Source: an uncultured Ruminococcus sp.
Lineage (GTDB): Bacteria; Bacillota; Clostridia; Oscillospirales; Ruminococcaceae
Assembly: GCA_946537565.1 (NCBI GenBank)
Contig: CAMNFW010000101.1
Location: forward strand, 1 to 7,525
Direction: 5' to 3'
DNA: 7,525 nucleotides
Shown: one piece after another, positions 5,432 to 7,525 of the stretch
Layout of the letters: the number at the start of each line of letters is the position of its first letter
How positions within the stretch are numbered: position 1 is the first letter of the stretch
The notes under the pieces: model-generated
What the model was told of the DNA's origin: nothing
What the model saw: only the letters and a program-made list of their open reading frames with translations
Databases searched by the model: none
Made by a program: the position numbers and the translations under genes

Positions 5432-7147
5432 ATGAAGGAAATGGAATTATATGAGCTTTGGTGTAAAAATGCCAATGAAGACCCAGATCTTAAATATGAA
5501 CTTCTCAATATTAAAAATAAGGAAGATGAAATTAAAGATAGATTTTACAGAGATCTTGAATTCGGTACAGGAGGTCTCAGAGGCGTTATCGGAGCCGGTA
5601 TCAACAGAATGAATATCTATACCGTAAGACGTGCAACTCAGGGCTTTGCTGATTATCTCAACCAGGAATATGACAACCCCAGCGTTGCTATCTCTTTTGA
5701 CAGCAGGATCAAGTCGGACGTTTTCTCAAAGGCTGCTGCTGAGGTACTCGCTGCAAACGGTATAAAAGTACATATATATTCGGAGCTTATGCCTACTCCC
5801 TGCCTTTCATGGGCTGTTCGTGCTTTAAAGTGCCAGGGCGGTATAATGGTCACTGCCAGCCATAATCCGGCTAAGTACAACGGCTACAAAGTCTATGGTG
5901 AGGACGGCTGCCAGATAACCCTCAGAGGCGCTGAGATCATTCTCGAAAAAATCAAGGCTCTCGATATTTTCAATGACGTTAAAACCTCTTCCTTCAGCGA
6001 AGAGGCGGCTAAGGGCAACATCAGCTTCATCGGTCAGGATGTTATCGAAGGCTTCTATGAGAACGTTCTCAAAGAAGGTATCAATACCGATCTTTGCGCT
6101 TCCAGCGGTCTTAAGGTCGTTTACACTCCCCTCAACGGCACCGGCAATAAGCCCGTCCGTGAGATACTTAAGAGAATCGGTATCACCGATGTCACTGTAG
6201 TTAAAGAACAGGAACACCCCGACGGCAACTTCACTACCTGCCCGTATCCGAACCCTGAGATCCGTGAGGCTCTTGAGGTCGGTCTTAAATACTGCAACGA
6301 GGTTAAGCCTGACCTTCTCCTTGCTACTGATCCGGACTGCGACCGAGTGGGTATCGCTGTTCCTGACGGAAACGGCGGCTATGCTCTCTTCTCCGGCAAT
6401 GAGGTCGGCGCTATGCTCCTGGAATATATCTGCGACCAGAGAATCAAAAAAGGTACTATGCCCAAAAATCCTATCGCTGTAAAAACTATCGTTACAACTG
6501 ATATCGTTAACCATATCGGTAAGGAATACGGTGTCGAAATTATCGACGTTCTTACCGGCTTCAAATTCATCGGCGAGCAGATCGGTCTCCTGGAAGCTAA
6601 AGGCGAGGAAAACCGCTATATCTTCGGCTATGAGGAAAGCTACGGCTATCTCTCCGGTACTTATGTAAGAGACAAGGATGCTGTTAACGCTTCAATGCTC
6701 ATCTGTGAAATGGCTGCTTATTACCGTACTCAGGGTATCACCCTTATGCAGGCAAGAGAGAATATGTACAAGAAGTACGGTGTATTCTATCAGACTCTCT
6801 ACAGCTTCACTTTCGAGGGCGAAAGCGGTATGAAGAAAATGGCTGATATCATGGATAAACTCCGCAATGAGCATCCAACTGAGGTCGGTGGTCTTAAGGT
6901 CGTTCGCTTCGATGACTACCAGGCAAGCACTTCTAAGGATATGGCTACAGGCAATGTCACTGAGCTTACTCTGCCAAAGTCCAATGTACTGGCATTCTTC
7001 CTGGAAGGCGGCTCTAAAGTCATCGCTCGTCCTTCCGGTACTGAGCCTAAGATCAAAACTTACCTCGCTGCAAGAGCTGCTACCCATGAAGAGGCTGAGG
7101 CTCTCGAAAAGAAACTCCACGACGATTTCACTAAGGACTTTAAATAA
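5432..7147 (+). CDS. Phosphoglucomutase/phosphomannomutase (alpha-D-phosphohexomutase, PgcA-type)
   Basis: The enzyme interconverts glucose-6-phosphate and glucose-1-phosphate, and probably the mannose equivalents, through a phosphoserine and a bisphosphate intermediate in the cytoplasm. All four family signatures are present and intact: the phosphoserine loop TASHNP with Ser143; the Mg2+ loop DPDCDR (Asp300, Asp302, Asp304); the sugar-specificity loop GYEESYG (399-405); and the phosphate-binding loop RPSGTEPKIK (533-542). An early FGTGGLRG motif is also typical. The 571-residue length fits the long PgcA-type bifunctional enzymes of Firmicutes better than GlmM (about 450), which makes glucosamine-1-phosphate. 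Product feeds UDP-glucose, glycogen and cell-wall glycopolymers. The gene is monocistronic by its own promoter and flanking terminators, so proximity to ftsEX is probably not functional. Exact sugar preference cannot be settled from sequence. Confidence 0.95.
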   Translation: MKEMELYELWCKNANEDPDLKYELLNIKNKEDEIKDRFYRDLEFGTGGLRGVIGAGINRMNIYTVRRATQGFADYLNQEYDNPSVAISFDSRIKSDVFSKAAAEVLAANGIKVHIYSELMPTPCLSWAVRALKCQGGIMVTASHNPAKYNGYKVYGEDGCQITLRGAEIILEKIKALDIFNDVKTSSFSEEAAKGNISFIGQDVIEGFYENVLKEGINTDLCASSGLKVVYTPLNGTGNKPVREILKRIGITDVTVVKEQEHPDGNFTTCPYPNPEIREALEVGLKYCNEVKPDLLLATDPDCDRVGIAVPDGNGGYALFSGNEVGAMLLEYICDQRIKKGTMPKNPIAVKTIVTTDIVNHIGKEYGVEIIDVLTGFKFIGEQIGLLEAKGEENRYIFGYEESYGYLSGTYVRDKDAVNASMLICEMAAYYRTQGITLMQARENMYKKYGVFYQTLYSFTFEGESGMKKMADIMDKLRNEHPTEVGGLKVVRFDDYQASTSKDMATGNVTELTLPKSNVLAFFLEGGSKVIARPSGTEPKIKTYLAARAATHEEAEALEKKLHDDFTKDFK

Positions 7148-7155
7148 ATATATTT

Positions 7156-7187
7156 ACAGGGGACAGTGTTCTGCTCCCCTGTTTTTT
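7156..7187 (+). terminator. Strong rho-independent terminator after the phosphohexomutase gene
   Basis: ACAGGGGA (7156-7163) pairs perfectly with TCCCCTGT (7175-7182). Inside, CAG (7164-7166) pairs with CTG (7171-7173) beside one unpaired C, around a TGTT loop. Six T residues (7182-7187) follow. It is the strongest hairpin in the window, yet the next gene's Shine-Dalgarno starts at the very next base, 7188, leaving no room for a promoter in between. Confidence 0.92.
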
Positions 7188-7194
7188 AAGGAGG
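7188..7194 (+). promoter_or_regulatory. Ribosome binding site of the AT-rich gene, abutting the terminator
   Basis: AAGGAGG lies 8 bases before ATG 7203, a near-perfect Shine-Dalgarno that fixes the start of the downstream gene. It begins immediately after the terminator T-run, so a transcript carrying it must also carry the hairpin. A poor -10-like TATATT at 7149-7154 is the only nearby promoter hint. Confidence 0.85.
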
Positions 7195-7202
7195 ATTTTT
7201 TT

Positions 7203-7525
7203 ATGGACGCTGATTTCAGAAATAAACTCATAAATATATTAACTGAAAGTGGAGCAATACAAACCTGGGTAGAGAGAAAGACAACTACTGTTCAGAAATC
7301 AATCAGAACAAATGATATTGATCCTGACAATATTGGAATTGCACCTAATGGAAAAAAATACAGAAAAAAAGAACTAATAAAATATCTTTCAGATAACAAT
7401 TTACCATTTACTGATGATTACATTAATATGGCTGCAAATAAATTCTTAGCGGAAGATCATGACTATGATGAAGAAAATGTAGAAACGATTACACATAATG
7501 AAGTTGAAGACTTAACTGATGAACA
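7203..7525 (+). CDS. AT-rich hypothetical protein, 5' part, unknown function
   Basis: An open frame runs from ATG 7203 to the window end without a stop (107 full codons), with a consensus Shine-Dalgarno upstream. The sequence starts MDADFRNKLINILTESGAIQ and continues with VERKTTTVQKSIRTNDID, GIAPNGKKYRKKELIKYLS, LPFTDDYINMAANKFLAED and an acidic run ending EVEDLTDE. The first ~60 residues are Lys/Arg-rich and the visible C-terminal part is acidic; there is no signal peptide or membrane segment. I do not recognise the family. By hand count, 71 of 240 bases at 7261-7500 are G or C (about 30%), against 30 of 60 at 6901-6960 in the gene before it, and it uses ATA, TTA and AAA codons that its neighbours mostly avoid. 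This suggests recent acquisition or a lineage-specific gene. Confidence 0.75.
   Translation, partial: MDADFRNKLINILTESGAIQTWVERKTTTVQKSIRTNDIDPDNIGIAPNGKKYRKKELIKYLSDNNLPFTDDYINMAANKFLAEDHDYDEENVETITHNEVEDLTDE

Noticed and set aside
5825..6514. A 229-codon open frame on the - strand opposite the phosphohexomutase
   Set aside because: It is a shadow of the intact mutase gene, which carries all catalytic motifs in this stretch; no own start signals or recognisable domain.

Overview
The window looks like a core chromosomal segment of a low-to-moderate GC Firmicute. The best guess is a Ruminococcus-like member of the Oscillospiraceae/Clostridia. The reasons are strong AGGAGG ribosome binding sites, hairpin plus U-tract terminators, a PucR/CdaR-type regulator beside ftsEX, and a cysteine-bearing M23 hydrolase of the kind I associate with Clostridia. 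The species assignment is inference from gene content and style, not from a marker gene. All recognised genes are on the + strand.

Layout: positions 1-546 hold the 3' part of a PucR/CdaR-type transcriptional regulator. After a 77-base gap with no convincing terminator come ftsE (624-1475, TTG start) and ftsX (1472-2377, ATGA overlap). A 90-base gap follows, containing a possible bulged hairpin and a strong Shine-Dalgarno that serves a nine-codon leader ORF. Next is a secreted coiled-coil M23 endopeptidase (2468-3940). A rho-independent terminator near 4021-4056 closes this group. A membrane-anchored S41 C-terminal processing protease (4110-5279) follows with its own terminator (5291-5320). 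A clear extended -10 promoter (5371-5399) and a strong RBS drive a 571-residue phosphoglucomutase/phosphomannomutase (5432-7147). A very strong terminator hairpin (7156-7187) comes next, and its U-tract runs directly into the RBS of an AT-rich gene of unknown function (7203 to beyond the window end).

How they work together: FtsE (cytoplasmic ATPase) and FtsX (membrane protein with a large extracellular loop) are known to activate coiled-coil peptidoglycan hydrolases across the membrane, such as PcsB in streptococci and CwlO in Bacillus. The M23 protein here has the expected form of the partner: signal peptide, long coiled coil, Ala-rich hinge and catalytic domain. The S41 protease is a frequent neighbour of this module and may process envelope proteins. 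The sugar-phosphate mutase supplies glucose-1-phosphate for nucleotide sugars and envelope polymers, but is a separate transcription unit.

Most of the window is ordinary core biology and I do not see a clearly new system. The points most worth a second look are the leader ORF upstream of the hydrolase, the acidic tail on FtsE, the cysteine cluster inside the M23 domain, and the terminator-abutting-RBS junction into the AT-rich unknown gene. No stretch over 300 bases lacks a gene. No tRNA, rRNA, CRISPR or insertion sequence was seen.
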